DNA of 64,000 nt from Trebonia kvetii (GTDB lineage: Bacteria; Actinomycetota; Actinomycetes; Streptosporangiales; Streptosporangiaceae), in assembly GCF_007827045.1 (NCBI RefSeq), contig NZ_RPFW01000008.1:248001-312000 (forward strand). The letters are read 5' to 3'. The position numbers were made by a program, and so were the translations under genes. How positions within the stretch are numbered: the first letter of the stretch is position 1; every line of letters starts with the position of its first letter. The notes under the pieces were generated by a model. That model made no database searches, was not told the DNA's origin, and saw only the letters and a program-made list of their open reading frames with translations. This document shows, one piece after another, positions 17,612-25,491 of the stretch.

Positions 17612-17947
17612 TCAGGAGTCAAGCAGCGGGCCGAGCGGCCCCAGGTCGATATTCAGTTCCCGGCGTTCGATGCCGAACCGCTCGGTCAGCTCGTTCATCG
17701 CCTCATCGAGGCGCATCAGCGTGGTGCCAAGCCGTTCCGCCTGCTCGTCGCTGACGGTTCCGTCCTCGACGCGGCGCAGCGCCTGCCGCTCCATGAGCTG
17801 GCGCAGCAGTTCGACGATGGTCAGCACGAGCGCGGCGAGCCCGCGCTCGGCCGCTTCGGGGTCGTCCCCGTCAAGCCGGTACCGCACCCGTTGTCCGGAT
17901 GGCGCGCGCCCGGCCTCGCTCACTACTCGGCCTACTTCCCGGCTCAT
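17612..17947 (-). CDS. gvpK: Gas vesicle protein GvpK
   Basis: This 111-aa protein shows the GvpK core, with ERGLAALVLTIVELLRQLMERQALRRVE followed by LGTTLMRLDEAMNELTERFGI and an LNIDLGPLG end. GvpK is a minor gas vesicle assembly factor. It is last in the operon and overlaps gvpS by 4 nt. Confidence 0.9.
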   Translation of the reverse strand: MSREVGRVVSEAGRAPSGQRVRYRLDGDDPEAAERGLAALVLTIVELLRQLMERQALRRVEDGTVSDEQAERLGTTLMRLDEAMNELTERFGIERRELNIDLGPLGPLLDS

Positions 17948-18183
17948 TCCTCGTCTCCCGTCGCCTGTCCAGTCAACGCGCCGACCGAGGTAAGCAGCGC
18001 GCGCAGCGAGATCACCACCAGGTCCACGTCCGCCACCGACAGCGTGATCTCGCCGGTGATTACCACGCCGCCCGCGAGCACCCGGTCAAGCAGGTCAACA
18101 AGCGCGAGCCGCTCGCCTGGCAGCACGTCCGCGCGTGCGTCCTGGTAGGGATCGGCGGTACGGTACCGCTCAACATCCGTCAT
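17944..18183 (-). CDS. gvpS: GvpA-family minor protein GvpS
   Basis: This short 79-aa GvpA-fold protein carries LVDLLDRVLAGGVVITGEITLSVADVDLVVISLRALL, the amphipathic beta-hairpin of the GvpA/J/M/S group. Its position between gvpL and gvpK matches Streptomyces gvpS. It overlaps gvpL by 14 nt. It is too short and divergent to be the main shell protein. Confidence 0.8.
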   Translation of the reverse strand: MTDVERYRTADPYQDARADVLPGERLALVDLLDRVLAGGVVITGEITLSVADVDLVVISLRALLTSVGALTGQATGDEE

Positions 18184-19075
18184 CGTCGTCGCCGACGAAC
18201 GAGTAGGGCGGCCACGGTCCTGTCACCTCGATCCGCAGCTCCGGATGTGCGGCCGCCCGGGCCGCGACCGCCGCGTTGAAGTCCGCGGCGCCATCCGCGG
18301 GCACCAGGTAGGCGGCGTTGAGCAGCATCGGCAGCCGCACGCCGCTCAGCTGCGGCGACTGCGGCGGGTGCAGCCGCGCCCCATCCGCCTGGCCGGCCAG
18401 AGCGCCGTGCAACGTCCGCGCTGCGTCGACAGCCGCGACACGCGACTCCCGCCCCGCCGCGAGCTGAGCGCGCCGGCGCCGCAGGTAAGCGAGCCCGGTA
18501 CCGCCCCGCGTCGCCTGGGCTCCGTCCTCATCCGGGCTGGCCGCGTCACGGCCGGCCGCAAAGCCGTCGCGGGCGTGCCGAGGCGCTGCGGTCTCCGATT
18601 CCGGCACCGCGTAGGCCTTCACGCCCCACTCGACGCGGCCGTCCACCCGTCGCAGGGCGCCGCGCAACATCGCCCGGCGCTCGTCGAGCGCCGCGCAGGC
18701 GGCGGCGTCGCTGCTGTAGACGGTGGCGAGCCTGGTCGGCAGCAGCGGGAAGAGCCGCGCCGCGGCGTCGATGACGTGATGGTGCGCCCGCGCCACCTCG
18801 TCGAGCCAGTCCAGGTTCTCCAGGTTCCTGCGCAGCGCGGCCTCGCCGAACTGCGTCTCGCTCACGTCGCTGACCAGCATGCTCAGCCCGGAACAGGCGG
18901 CCACGCGCACCGGCGCGCCGCCGACCCCGGTCATCCAGGTCAGGTCGGCCGCGAGATCATCCACGCCGTTGTCGATGATGGCATACGCCCAGACCGTGGT
19001 CTGCTCTTGCCGCTCGCGACCTGGCAGTTCAGCCGAGCCGCAGGCCTCAGGATGAACGATGTTCGCGATGCTCAT
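18170..19075 (-). CDS. gvpL: Gas vesicle protein GvpL/GvpF family
   Basis: This 301-aa GvpF/L family protein has WAYAIIDNG near the N-terminus, then VHPEACGS-adjacent sequence, LFPLLPTRLATVYSS in the middle, and YLRRRRAQLAAG with a final PWPPYSFV, the standard GvpF/L end. These proteins coat growing vesicle nuclei and are chaperone-like accessory factors. The middle holds an insertion of about 35 hydrophilic residues (Glu/Ala/Asp-rich). It overlaps gvpJ by 29 nt. Confidence 0.88.
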   Translation of the reverse strand: MSIANIVHPEACGSAELPGRERQEQTTVWAYAIIDNGVDDLAADLTWMTGVGGAPVRVAACSGLSMLVSDVSETQFGEAALRRNLENLDWLDEVARAHHHVIDAAARLFPLLPTRLATVYSSDAAACAALDERRAMLRGALRRVDGRVEWGVKAYAVPESETAAPRHARDGFAAGRDAASPDEDGAQATRGGTGLAYLRRRRAQLAAGRESRVAAVDAARTLHGALAGQADGARLHPPQSPQLSGVRLPMLLNAAYLVPADGAADFNAAVAARAAAHPELRIEVTGPWPPYSFVGDDDDGC

Positions 19076-19442
19076 CGCCCGCCTCCAGTTCTCTCACCCG
19101 GCCCCGCAGGCGCCGGACCTCGTCTCGCAGTTCCCCGATGCCGTTCCCCGACCGATAGGCCATCTGGCCCCGTGCGGCGTCCGCGCTCAGCCACGGGTCG
19201 GCTTCCCACCAGTTGATGCCCACCTCGCGGGCGGTTTCCAGTGAGGCGATCACCAGCCGCAGCTTGATCGTGAGCAGTTCGATGTCGAGCAGGTTGACCT
19301 GGATGTCGCCCGCGATGACCAGGCCCTTGTCGAGCACCCGCTCCAGGATGTCGCCGAGGTTGGCGGGGACGCGCCCGCCGCCTGCCGCGACGGCGTTCGC
19401 CTGCGTCACGCCCCCGTTCGCCGGCATGTTGCTGACGGTCAT
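19047..19442 (-). CDS. gvpJ: Gas vesicle protein GvpJ (GvpA family)
   Basis: This 131-aa GvpA-family protein carries LGDILERVLDKGLVIAGDIQVNLLDIELLTIKLRLVIAS, then the GvpJ-type segment GINWWEADPW and a coiled-coil-like charged tail (RDEVRRLRGRVRELEAG). GvpJ is thought to form the conical tips or nucleate assembly. Start and stop overlap its neighbours gvpO and gvpL. Confidence 0.85.
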   Translation of the reverse strand: MTVSNMPANGGVTQANAVAAGGGRVPANLGDILERVLDKGLVIAGDIQVNLLDIELLTIKLRLVIASLETAREVGINWWEADPWLSADAARGQMAYRSGNGIGELRDEVRRLRGRVRELEAGDEHREHRSS

Positions 19443-19765
19443 CAGATGATCCCTTCGTCGCCACGGCCCCGCGCGAAGCGCCGCATCCGCCGGTAGGAGA
19501 TGAGTTCCCCGTCGAGGTCAAGCTCGGCCTGGTAGGTCGCGATTACGTCGGTCGAGGACGGAATCCTTGCATCCTCGACCACCTCAACAGTCACCAGCCA
19601 GCCGTCCTGCGACGGCTCGACGCCGCTGATACCCTCAGGGTCCCGGCCGGTCAGCTCCGCGACCTGCCGCAGTCCCCGCTGGCCCGCCTGGGCGGCCGAC
19701 AGCGGCGGCGGGTCAGTGACGAACTCCTCGGCGCGGGCCTCCCTGGCGGATCGTCGTTCGGCCAT
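19442..19765 (-). CDS. gvpO: Gas vesicle protein GvpO
   Basis: This 107-aa protein has an acidic N-terminus and the GvpO core around LRQVAELTGRDPEGISGVEPSQDGWLVTVEVVEDARIPSSTDV, ending LISYRRMRRFARGRGDE. GvpO is required for gas vesicle formation in haloarchaea, perhaps through regulation. It abuts gvpJ (1-nt overlap) and lies 5 nt after gvpG. Confidence 0.88.
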   Translation of the reverse strand: MAERRSAREARAEEFVTDPPPLSAAQAGQRGLRQVAELTGRDPEGISGVEPSQDGWLVTVEVVEDARIPSSTDVIATYQAELDLDGELISYRRMRRFARGRGDEGII

Positions 19766-19770
19766 GTCGA

Positions 19771-20046
19771 TCAGCTCCTATCGCACTTGCCCCGCTGACG
19801 GCGCGGGCGATCGGGTCGGCTGGGCTTGGTGACCAGGGTGGCGGTGAGCCGGTCCTCGGTCTGCGCCAGCTCATCGTCGGAGATTTCGCCACGGTCTCGC
19901 CGGCTCTGCGCCTCCTCGAGCTCGCGCCTGATCCTCGCCGGGTCGTACATCTCACGCTCCGCCTGCTCCTTGATCATCTCTCCGAGCTTGATAACGCCCT
20001 GGAGCGGCCGGAGCGGAAGCTGGAATGGCATGGTAAGCAGGCCCAT
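19771..20046 (-). CDS. gvpG: Gas vesicle protein GvpG
   Basis: This 91-aa protein starts MGLLTMPFQLPLRPLQGVIKLGEMIKEQAERE, diagnostic of GvpG, and continues into the charged helical DPARIRRELEEAQ segment. It is an accessory assembly protein. It shares one nucleotide with gvpF. Confidence 0.9.
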   Translation of the reverse strand: MGLLTMPFQLPLRPLQGVIKLGEMIKEQAEREMYDPARIRRELEEAQSRRDRGEISDDELAQTEDRLTATLVTKPSRPDRPRRQRGKCDRS

Positions 20047-20864
20047 CAGTCCCCCCTAGTCGTCGTCGTGGTGCTTGACGCCGTCGCTGCCGTCCCGATG
20101 AAGTCGTAGGTGGCGAGCGGCCCGAGCAGTCGCAACTCGATCCGGTCGCGCCACTCCTCAGCAAGCCGCCCGACCGCCTCGCGCAGCTCGTCCGCCTTGT
20201 CGGTCTCGACGAGGAAGGCGCCGTAGACCGCGTCGAGCTCGTGTGTTGGCGGCCGGACGACGCTGGCCGTGACGTGCCCGGACAGCGCCTTGCCGAGCGT
20301 GCGGTTGTCCGCGTCGCGCTTAGCCGTGATCGCGTTGTTGATGAACTCGCCGAGTTCGATCCGCTGGCTGCGCGTCGCGTCCGGGTCCGCATCCCTGAGT
20401 TGCTCGGCGAGCCTGGCCGCCTGCGGGCTGCCCGCAAGAAGTTCCTGCAGGACCGCCTGCTCGATGTACCGGCCCCTGACGACGTACTCGGCATGCCCCT
20501 CGAGTTGCCGCAGTGCGGCGGCGAACTCGTCGTGGTGCGGGCCGAGCAGTTCATCGGTTACCGCGTCGTCGTCGGACACGACCGCGCCGAAGCGCAGCGG
20601 CAGCACCGGGACGTAGGCGGAGCTTGAGTCAAGCAGTTCCTCGTGCGTCACGAGATCTTCGGCCCGGCCCAGCGGACGGTCCAGCCGCACGTCGCTGACC
20701 AGCGCCACCAGGTCGCGATGCCGGATGGCCCTGACCTCGCCAGGCGGGTCGCCGACCCCGGTCGCCCCCGATTCGACCTCGATGTCACCCGGCATGATGC
20801 CGTAGACGTATACGCCTGTGTACTCATCGTCCGTGGCCCGCACGTCTTCCCTCTGCGTTGTCAT
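20046..20864 (-). CDS. gvpF: Gas vesicle protein GvpF
   Basis: This 272-aa GvpF/L family protein begins YTGVYVYGIMPGD and has HEELLDSSSAYVPVLPLRFGAVVSD, then LGPLATYDFIG at the C-terminus. GvpF binds GvpA and sits on the gas-facing surface in cyanobacteria. It is the second GvpF/L paralogue of the cluster, 1 nt after gvpA. Confidence 0.9.
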   Translation of the reverse strand: MTTQREDVRATDDEYTGVYVYGIMPGDIEVESGATGVGDPPGEVRAIRHRDLVALVSDVRLDRPLGRAEDLVTHEELLDSSSAYVPVLPLRFGAVVSDDDAVTDELLGPHHDEFAAALRQLEGHAEYVVRGRYIEQAVLQELLAGSPQAARLAEQLRDADPDATRSQRIELGEFINNAITAKRDADNRTLGKALSGHVTASVVRPPTHELDAVYGAFLVETDKADELREAVGRLAEEWRDRIELRLLGPLATYDFIGTAATASSTTTTTRGD

Positions 20865-20865
20865 C

Positions 20866-21255
20866 TCAGTCCCCTTCCCGGCGCGAACGCCGCCCCGCGC
20901 GATCCCCGCCCTGCGCGTCCGCGAAGTCGCGGAGCTTGTCGGTTGCCGCGTCGAGCGCCCCCTTCGTCTTGTGCTTGGCGCCGCTCTCCTCCAGGCCGCC
21001 GACCAGGCCGGGCAGGCCCTCCTTCTCCTGCGATATGTCGAGCCGGTTGACGGCCTCGGCGAACCGCAGGTAGGTGTCGACGCTGGCGATCACCACGCGG
21101 GCGTCGATGGTGATCAGCTCAATCCCGACCAGCGACACCCGCACGTACGCGTCGATCACGAGCCCCTTGTCGAGGATGGTGTCGATGACGTCAGCCAGTC
21201 CCGACGGCTGCGGCCGTGCCGAGTTCCCGCCGCCTGGCTGCGTAGCGATGGTCAT
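20866..21255 (-). CDS. gvpA: Gas vesicle structural protein GvpA
   Basis: This 129-aa protein has the best match to the shell protein: LADVIDTILDKGLVIDAYVRVSLVGIELITIDARVVIASVDTYLRFAEAVNRLD. Like the Streptomyces GvpA proteins it has a long charged C-terminal extension of about 55 residues that cyanobacterial GvpA lacks, which could change vesicle packing. It leads the core A-F-G-O-J-L-S-K block. Confidence 0.88.
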   Translation of the reverse strand: MTIATQPGGGNSARPQPSGLADVIDTILDKGLVIDAYVRVSLVGIELITIDARVVIASVDTYLRFAEAVNRLDISQEKEGLPGLVGGLEESGAKHKTKGALDAATDKLRDFADAQGGDRAGRRSRREGD

Positions 21256-21332
21256 TGCCCGCTCCCTCCGTTATTTCCGTTCTGGAGGCGCCCTCGTGCG
21301 CGGGCGCCCCGCCTCGCCTCGCGGCGGAACGC

Positions 21333-22451
21333 TTAGCGCGCTCCGCCGCGACCGGCCCCCTGGCGCGCACGCTGCGGTGCGCGCGTCCTGCCGCCGCCGC
21401 GGGCCGGTGCCCGGCGCCTGTCGCTGGCACGGCCCCCGCCGGTGTCGGCCTCTTCATCCGCGGCCTCTTCGCCCACGGCCTCTTCGTCCGCGTCCCGGTC
21501 GTCAGTGTCTTCCTCGTCCGACGGCTCCTCGTCCGCGTACTCGTCCTCGGCGCCCGACTCGGTGTCCCGGGCGTCGTCGCGTGACTCATCCATTTCGTCG
21601 CGGTCGTCCCGCTCGCGGCCCTCTTCCTCGAGCGCGGTCTCGTGGTCCTTGACGACCTTGCCGTCCTCGATCACGCCGCGCCAGCCCTCGACCTCGTCGG
21701 GTTCGAGCAGGGTGTGCGCCATGACGTGCCGCTGGAAGTGCTTGAGCTCGAGCCGCGTGCGACGGCCCTGGGCGCGCCACAGGTTGCCCGTCCGCTCCAT
21801 GAACCCCTGCGGGTGGTACTCCATGACCACGACAATCTTGGTCAGGTTGGGGGTCAGCTCGTGGAAGGTGACCACTCCGTCGACGTGGCCCTTCTGCCCC
21901 TTGGACTTCCAGGCGATCCGCTCGTCCGGACGCTGATCAGTGATGGTGGCTTCCCACTCGCGGTGCGACCAGAAGACCTGGGCCTTCCAGTTGACCTTGT
22001 ACTCCTGGTCGTTCTCGTCGGGCGAGGCGTTCTCGACCTTCTTGGTGAACGTGGGGAACTGATCCCACATGGTCCACTGGTTGTACGCGAGCCGGACCGG
22101 CGCGCCGACGTCGATGGATTCGACGATGTTGGTGAGCTTGAGCTTCTGGCGGCCGCCGCCCTTGCCCTTGCCACCGAACACGCCGCCGACCTTCTCCTTC
22201 AGGCCCGCCCAGCCCGCGCCGAGCATCGACCGGCCCGGGCTCTTGCCCTCGGCCAGGCCCTTCGCGCCGGTCACCGCGGCCAACAGCCCCGGTCCCCCGC
22301 CGCCTTCCACGTAGTCGGTGAGCCTGCCGGTCGCCTCCTGGACCTTGCCATGCACCTTCGACATGGCACGGTCGGTCAGGGCACCGACGAGGCCGTTAGC
22401 CTCCTGCTTGAGCCGGTCCATCGGGCCGCTGCTCTCCTTCTCTGGCGGCAT
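21333..22451 (-). CDS. SRPBCC-fold protein of gas vesicle cluster (GvpZ/Y-like)
   Basis: This 372-aa protein has a Gly/Lys-rich N-terminus (about residues 1-105). An SRPBCC/polyketide-cyclase-like domain follows, recognised by IVESIDVGAPVRLAYNQWTMWDQFPTFTKKVE, FWSHREWEATITDQRPDERIAWKS and VVVMEYHPQGF. The rest is a tail of about 110 residues dominated by Asp/Glu and then Arg/Gly. Streptomyces gvp clusters contain two extra genes, gvpY and gvpZ, in this position, and this is probably one of them. A ligand pocket role is inferred. It lies 77 nt before gvpA. Confidence 0.7.
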   Translation of the reverse strand: MPPEKESSGPMDRLKQEANGLVGALTDRAMSKVHGKVQEATGRLTDYVEGGGGPGLLAAVTGAKGLAEGKSPGRSMLGAGWAGLKEKVGGVFGGKGKGGGRQKLKLTNIVESIDVGAPVRLAYNQWTMWDQFPTFTKKVENASPDENDQEYKVNWKAQVFWSHREWEATITDQRPDERIAWKSKGQKGHVDGVVTFHELTPNLTKIVVVMEYHPQGFMERTGNLWRAQGRRTRLELKHFQRHVMAHTLLEPDEVEGWRGVIEDGKVVKDHETALEEEGRERDDRDEMDESRDDARDTESGAEDEYADEEPSDEEDTDDRDADEEAVGEEAADEEADTGGGRASDRRRAPARGGGRTRAPQRARQGAGRGGAR

Positions 22452-22456
22452 CTCGC

Positions 22457-23191
22457 TTACCCCCTAGTCCTGGTCACGGGCGACCGGCGGGGCGTGCCGC
22501 CGCTGCGGGCAGGCCTGGCAGGCCGGGCGGGCCGGGCAGGCCGCGCGTCCGCCTCGTCATCGGCGGGCTCGTCGTCCGCCTCGTCGTCCGCCTCCTGCTC
22601 GTAGTCGTCTTCTTCGGCCTCGTCCTGGTAGTCCTCGTCGCCCTCGTAGTCCTCGTCGCGAGCGTCCTCGTCGCGGGCCTCGTACTCCTCGTCCTCCGGC
22701 TCGTCCGCCTCATCGGCCCTGCCGCGCCCGGTCACGCGCCGGCCAGCACCGCCGACGGTGGACGACGCGCGCTTGGCGGTGCCCCCAGCGGCGCGCTTTC
22801 CGGCACCCGCGGCCTTCTTGCCGGTCTCGGACGCTTTGTCCGCACCCTCGGCTACCGCGGCCTCGGGGTTGAGCACCCGCTCGGCGCGCTCGTGCAGCGA
22901 GTTGGTCAGCGCGTCCATCTGGCTGCTGACCGCCGCCGTCGCCGCGGCCTTCCCCGCCGAGAGCAGGTCGCCGCGCACGATCTCCGTGAGCTGGCCGAGC
23001 TGGGGCGCCACCTTCTGCAGCGCATCGGTCGAGTTGAGCATCTTCATGCCGCGCTTCATGGCGATGCCGCCCACGGTGGTCCCGCCAACGGCCGTCGCCG
23101 CGGCCAGCATGGTCGCCATGCGGAACTTCTTCCGACGGCCGAGCAGGTAGCCGACACCGATCGCGGCGGCGGCTTGCATGCTGCCTTTCAT
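22457..23191 (-). CDS. Gas vesicle cluster protein with helical middle and acidic tail
   Basis: This 244-aa protein heads the gvp operon. It has a hydrophobic N-terminal helix (AAAAIGVGYLLGRRKKFR), a second hydrophobic stretch (MLAAATAVGGTTVGGIAMKRG), an amphipathic middle, a Lys/Ala/Gly histone-like segment and a tail of nearly pure Asp/Glu. The ATG at 23191 was chosen because GGAGG lies 6 nt upstream; a longer frame begins at 23245. It likely corresponds to the other of Streptomyces gvpY/gvpZ. The role is unknown; membrane association or scaffolding is possible. Confidence 0.65.
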   Translation of the reverse strand: MKGSMQAAAAIGVGYLLGRRKKFRMATMLAAATAVGGTTVGGIAMKRGMKMLNSTDALQKVAPQLGQLTEIVRGDLLSAGKAAATAAVSSQMDALTNSLHERAERVLNPEAAVAEGADKASETGKKAAGAGKRAAGGTAKRASSTVGGAGRRVTGRGRADEADEPEDEEYEARDEDARDEDYEGDEDYQDEAEEDDYEQEADDEADDEPADDEADARPARPARPARPARSGGTPRRSPVTRTRG

Positions 23192-23313
23192 CCTTAGCCT
23201 CCGATCTGAGCCACGAGCCGCTGGGTTCGCGGGGTTCGCGCTCATGGTTCCTGTCGCATCCGGATCCGGTGTCTTCCGCTACCGAAGCCGTCTGCTCGTT
23301 CGATCTGGCGCCG

Positions 23314-23338
23314 CTACCCGACGAACTGACATGGAAAC
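23314..23338 (-). promoter_or_regulatory. Candidate SigB/SigF-type stress promoter of gvp operon
   Basis: On the minus strand GTTT, 15 nt and GGGTAG match the GTTT-N15-GGGTA form used by actinobacterial general-stress sigma factors. The predicted transcript start would be about 115 nt before the first gvp codon. This is sequence resemblance only. Confidence 0.4.
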
Positions 23339-23380
23339 AACCAGCATGAATCGCAGAAGGTATTTGAAAAATGACAACGA

Positions 23381-23554
23381 GTGACATTCCCTTTTCGGGC
23401 CGAACCGGACGGCCATGACGGGCTCAACCCTCGTCACGACGGCTGGGTCCAGGCGCTGGTTGATACGACCCAGGACGGGCACGAGCTGAACCTGCCGCCC
23501 ATGGAGGCGATCGCACGCCGCGTCGCCGAGGGCCGTGCCGGAGCGCGCGCCTAA
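23381..23554 (+). CDS. Possible 57-aa protein or frameshifted remnant
   Basis: The otherwise empty 380-nt stretch between the gvp operon and the DUF1275 gene holds this GTG-started frame. It contains HDGWVQALVDTTQDGHELN and ends EGRAGARA, with protein-like composition. An ATG at 23371 in another frame gives MTTSDIPFSGRTGRP before a stop, so the two may be halves of one gene broken by a single-base shift near 23411. No family recognised, and no clear ribosome-binding site for the GTG. Confidence 0.3.
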   Translation: MTFPFRAEPDGHDGLNPRHDGWVQALVDTTQDGHELNLPPMEAIARRVAEGRAGARA

Positions 23555-23570
23555 GTCTGCGCCGCCCGCC

Positions 23571-24338
23571 TCAGCCGGCCGCGTTGCCCTTGGGCTGCTC
23601 GGCGTGCGCCCGCGCCTCCCGCCGGTGCTGCCACAGCTTGACGGCCACCACGAGCAGCAGCGCCGCCAGCGGCGGCAGCAGGGCCGTCCGGCTCGCGTAC
23701 CTGATGAGCACCGCGCCGCACGCCGCCCCCGCGACGAGCGCGAGCAGCCCGACAACGGCGGAGGCGTCCGCTGATTTGCGGCGCCCCGTCACCAGCGCCT
23801 CGATGAGCGCGGTGAGCGCCCCGGTCATGTAGGTGGTCGACGGGTTCCCCTCGATGCCGCGGGCGGCGGCGCCCTGCATGCCGAGCGCGAGCGCCGCCGC
23901 GGTGAGCAGCACGTCGGTGGCCGCCGTGGGCGGCGCGGCGTCGTAGCCGATCCATGCGACGTTGAGCGCCGCGAGGAGAGCGCACTCGACGGCGAGCACC
24001 AGCGTCGCGGAACGTGGCCACGGCTGGCCCTGCGCTGAGCGGCTCTGTGCGGACCGCCCTAGTGCCCGCTGGCCCGTTGAAGGCCTGCCGAACAACAGCC
24101 GCAGCCTGCTGCCCGCCGCCACGCCGAGTATGTACCCGATGACGGCCAGGATGGCGTGCACCGCCGGGGTCAGCGACGTGGTGCCGATAGCCCGCCCGAC
24201 GAAGATCAGGTTGCCGGTGATGACGCTGGTGAACGCACCGCCGATCATCATCAGCGTGACCACGTCGACGCAGCCGCTCGCGAAGGTGAGCAGGCCGATG
24301 TAGTACGAGTGCCGATGGCGTTCCGCCTGCTCAGCCAT
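23571..24338 (-). CDS. DUF1275 (YoaK-like) membrane protein
   Basis: This 255-aa protein has about six hydrophobic helices and the DUF1275 features: LLTFASGCVDVVTLMMIGGAFTSVITGN near the N-terminus, and AARGIEGNPSTTYMTGALTALIEAL in the second half. The function of the family is unknown. It lies 16 nt downstream of glgM on the same strand and may be cotranscribed. Confidence 0.8.
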   Translation of the reverse strand: MAEQAERHRHSYYIGLLTFASGCVDVVTLMMIGGAFTSVITGNLIFVGRAIGTTSLTPAVHAILAVIGYILGVAAGSRLRLLFGRPSTGQRALGRSAQSRSAQGQPWPRSATLVLAVECALLAALNVAWIGYDAAPPTAATDVLLTAAALALGMQGAAARGIEGNPSTTYMTGALTALIEALVTGRRKSADASAVVGLLALVAGAACGAVLIRYASRTALLPPLAALLLVVAVKLWQHRREARAHAEQPKGNAAG

Positions 24339-24354
24339 GGCCGGGGAGGAGGCC

Positions 24355-25491
24355 TCAGCCGCCCGCGCCCAGCTCGGCGTACAGCGCCGCGGTCTGCGCG
24401 GCGACCGTGTCCCAGGAGAACTCGGTGACCGCGCGCTCCCGACCGGCGTGGCCCATCGCGTCCGCGCGGCCCGGGTCGCGCAGCAGCATGTTGAGCGCGT
24501 CGGACAGCGACGCCGGGTCGTCGGGCGGCACCAGCAGCCCGGTCACCCCGCCGTTGACCACCTCGGGAATGCCGCCGACCCGGGAGGCGACCACCGCCGT
24601 CTCGCAGGCCATCGCCTCCAGGTTGACGATGCCGAGCGGCTCGTACACCGATGGGCAGGCGAACACCAGCGCGTGCGTGAGCAGCTGGATGACGTCCTTC
24701 TTGGGCAGCATCTCCGGAATCCAGATCACCCCGGACCGCGACGCTTGCAGCTCCGCCACCAGCGTCGACACCTCCGCGCCAAGCTCCGGGGTGTCCGCCG
24801 CGCCGGCGCAGAGCACGAGCTGCGCCGACGGGTCGAGGGACGCGGCCGCCCGCAGCAGCACCGGCACGCCCTTCTGCCTGGTGATCCGCCCGACGAAGAT
24901 CACGTAGGGCCGCGAAAGGTCGATGCCGTGCCGCTCGAGCACGTCCGTGCCGGCGTCGGGAGCGTATTCGGCCGTGTCGATGCCGTTGTGTATGACACGA
25001 ACCCGTTCGGGGGAAATCTCCGGGTAGCAGGACAGGATGTCGGCGCGCATGCCGTCGGACACGGCCACCACCGCGGCCGCCGCCGCCAGCGACGTGCGCT
25101 CCGCCCAGGACGACAGCTGATAGCCGCCGCCGAGCTGCTCGGCCTTCCACGGCCGCAGCGGCTCGAGCGAGTGCACCGTCGCGACGTGCGGGATGCCGTG
25201 CAGCAGCGAGGCGAGGTGCCCGGCCAGGTTGGCGTACCAAGTGTGCGAGTGCACCAGGTCGGCCGGAGCAACCATGTCCGCCATGGACAGGTCGGCGGAG
25301 AACACCTTGAGCGCGGCGTCATGCAGCGCGGGCCACGCCTGGTGCGCCACCGCGGAATCCCGCGGCGCCCCCTGGCAGTGCACGGTCAGCTCGACGAGCG
25401 GCGCGAGCGATTTGGCCAGGTACTCCACGTGCACGCCCGCGCCGCCGTACACCTCGGGCGGGTACTCCCTGGTGAGGAGTGCCACCTTCAC
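24355..25491 (-). CDS. glgM: Alpha-maltose-1-phosphate synthase (glycogen synthase-like)
   Basis: This 378-aa GT4-fold glycosyltransferase begins MKVALLTREYPPEVYGGAGVH. It has HSHTWYANLAGHLA in the acceptor domain and IFVGRITRQKGVPVLL and EPLGIVNLEAM (E-x7-E) in the nucleotide-sugar domain. Actinobacterial proteins of this type (GlgM, Rv1212c) transfer glucose from ADP-glucose to glucose-1-phosphate to give maltose-1-phosphate for the GlgE pathway, although many databases call them GlgA. Overlap of 4 nt with glgC supports joint expression. Confidence 0.88.
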   Translation of the reverse strand: MKVALLTREYPPEVYGGAGVHVEYLAKSLAPLVELTVHCQGAPRDSAVAHQAWPALHDAALKVFSADLSMADMVAPADLVHSHTWYANLAGHLASLLHGIPHVATVHSLEPLRPWKAEQLGGGYQLSSWAERTSLAAAAAVVAVSDGMRADILSCYPEISPERVRVIHNGIDTAEYAPDAGTDVLERHGIDLSRPYVIFVGRITRQKGVPVLLRAAASLDPSAQLVLCAGAADTPELGAEVSTLVAELQASRSGVIWIPEMLPKKDVIQLLTHALVFACPSVYEPLGIVNLEAMACETAVVASRVGGIPEVVNGGVTGLLVPPDDPASLSDALNMLLRDPGRADAMGHAGRERAVTEFSWDTVAAQTAALYAELGAGG

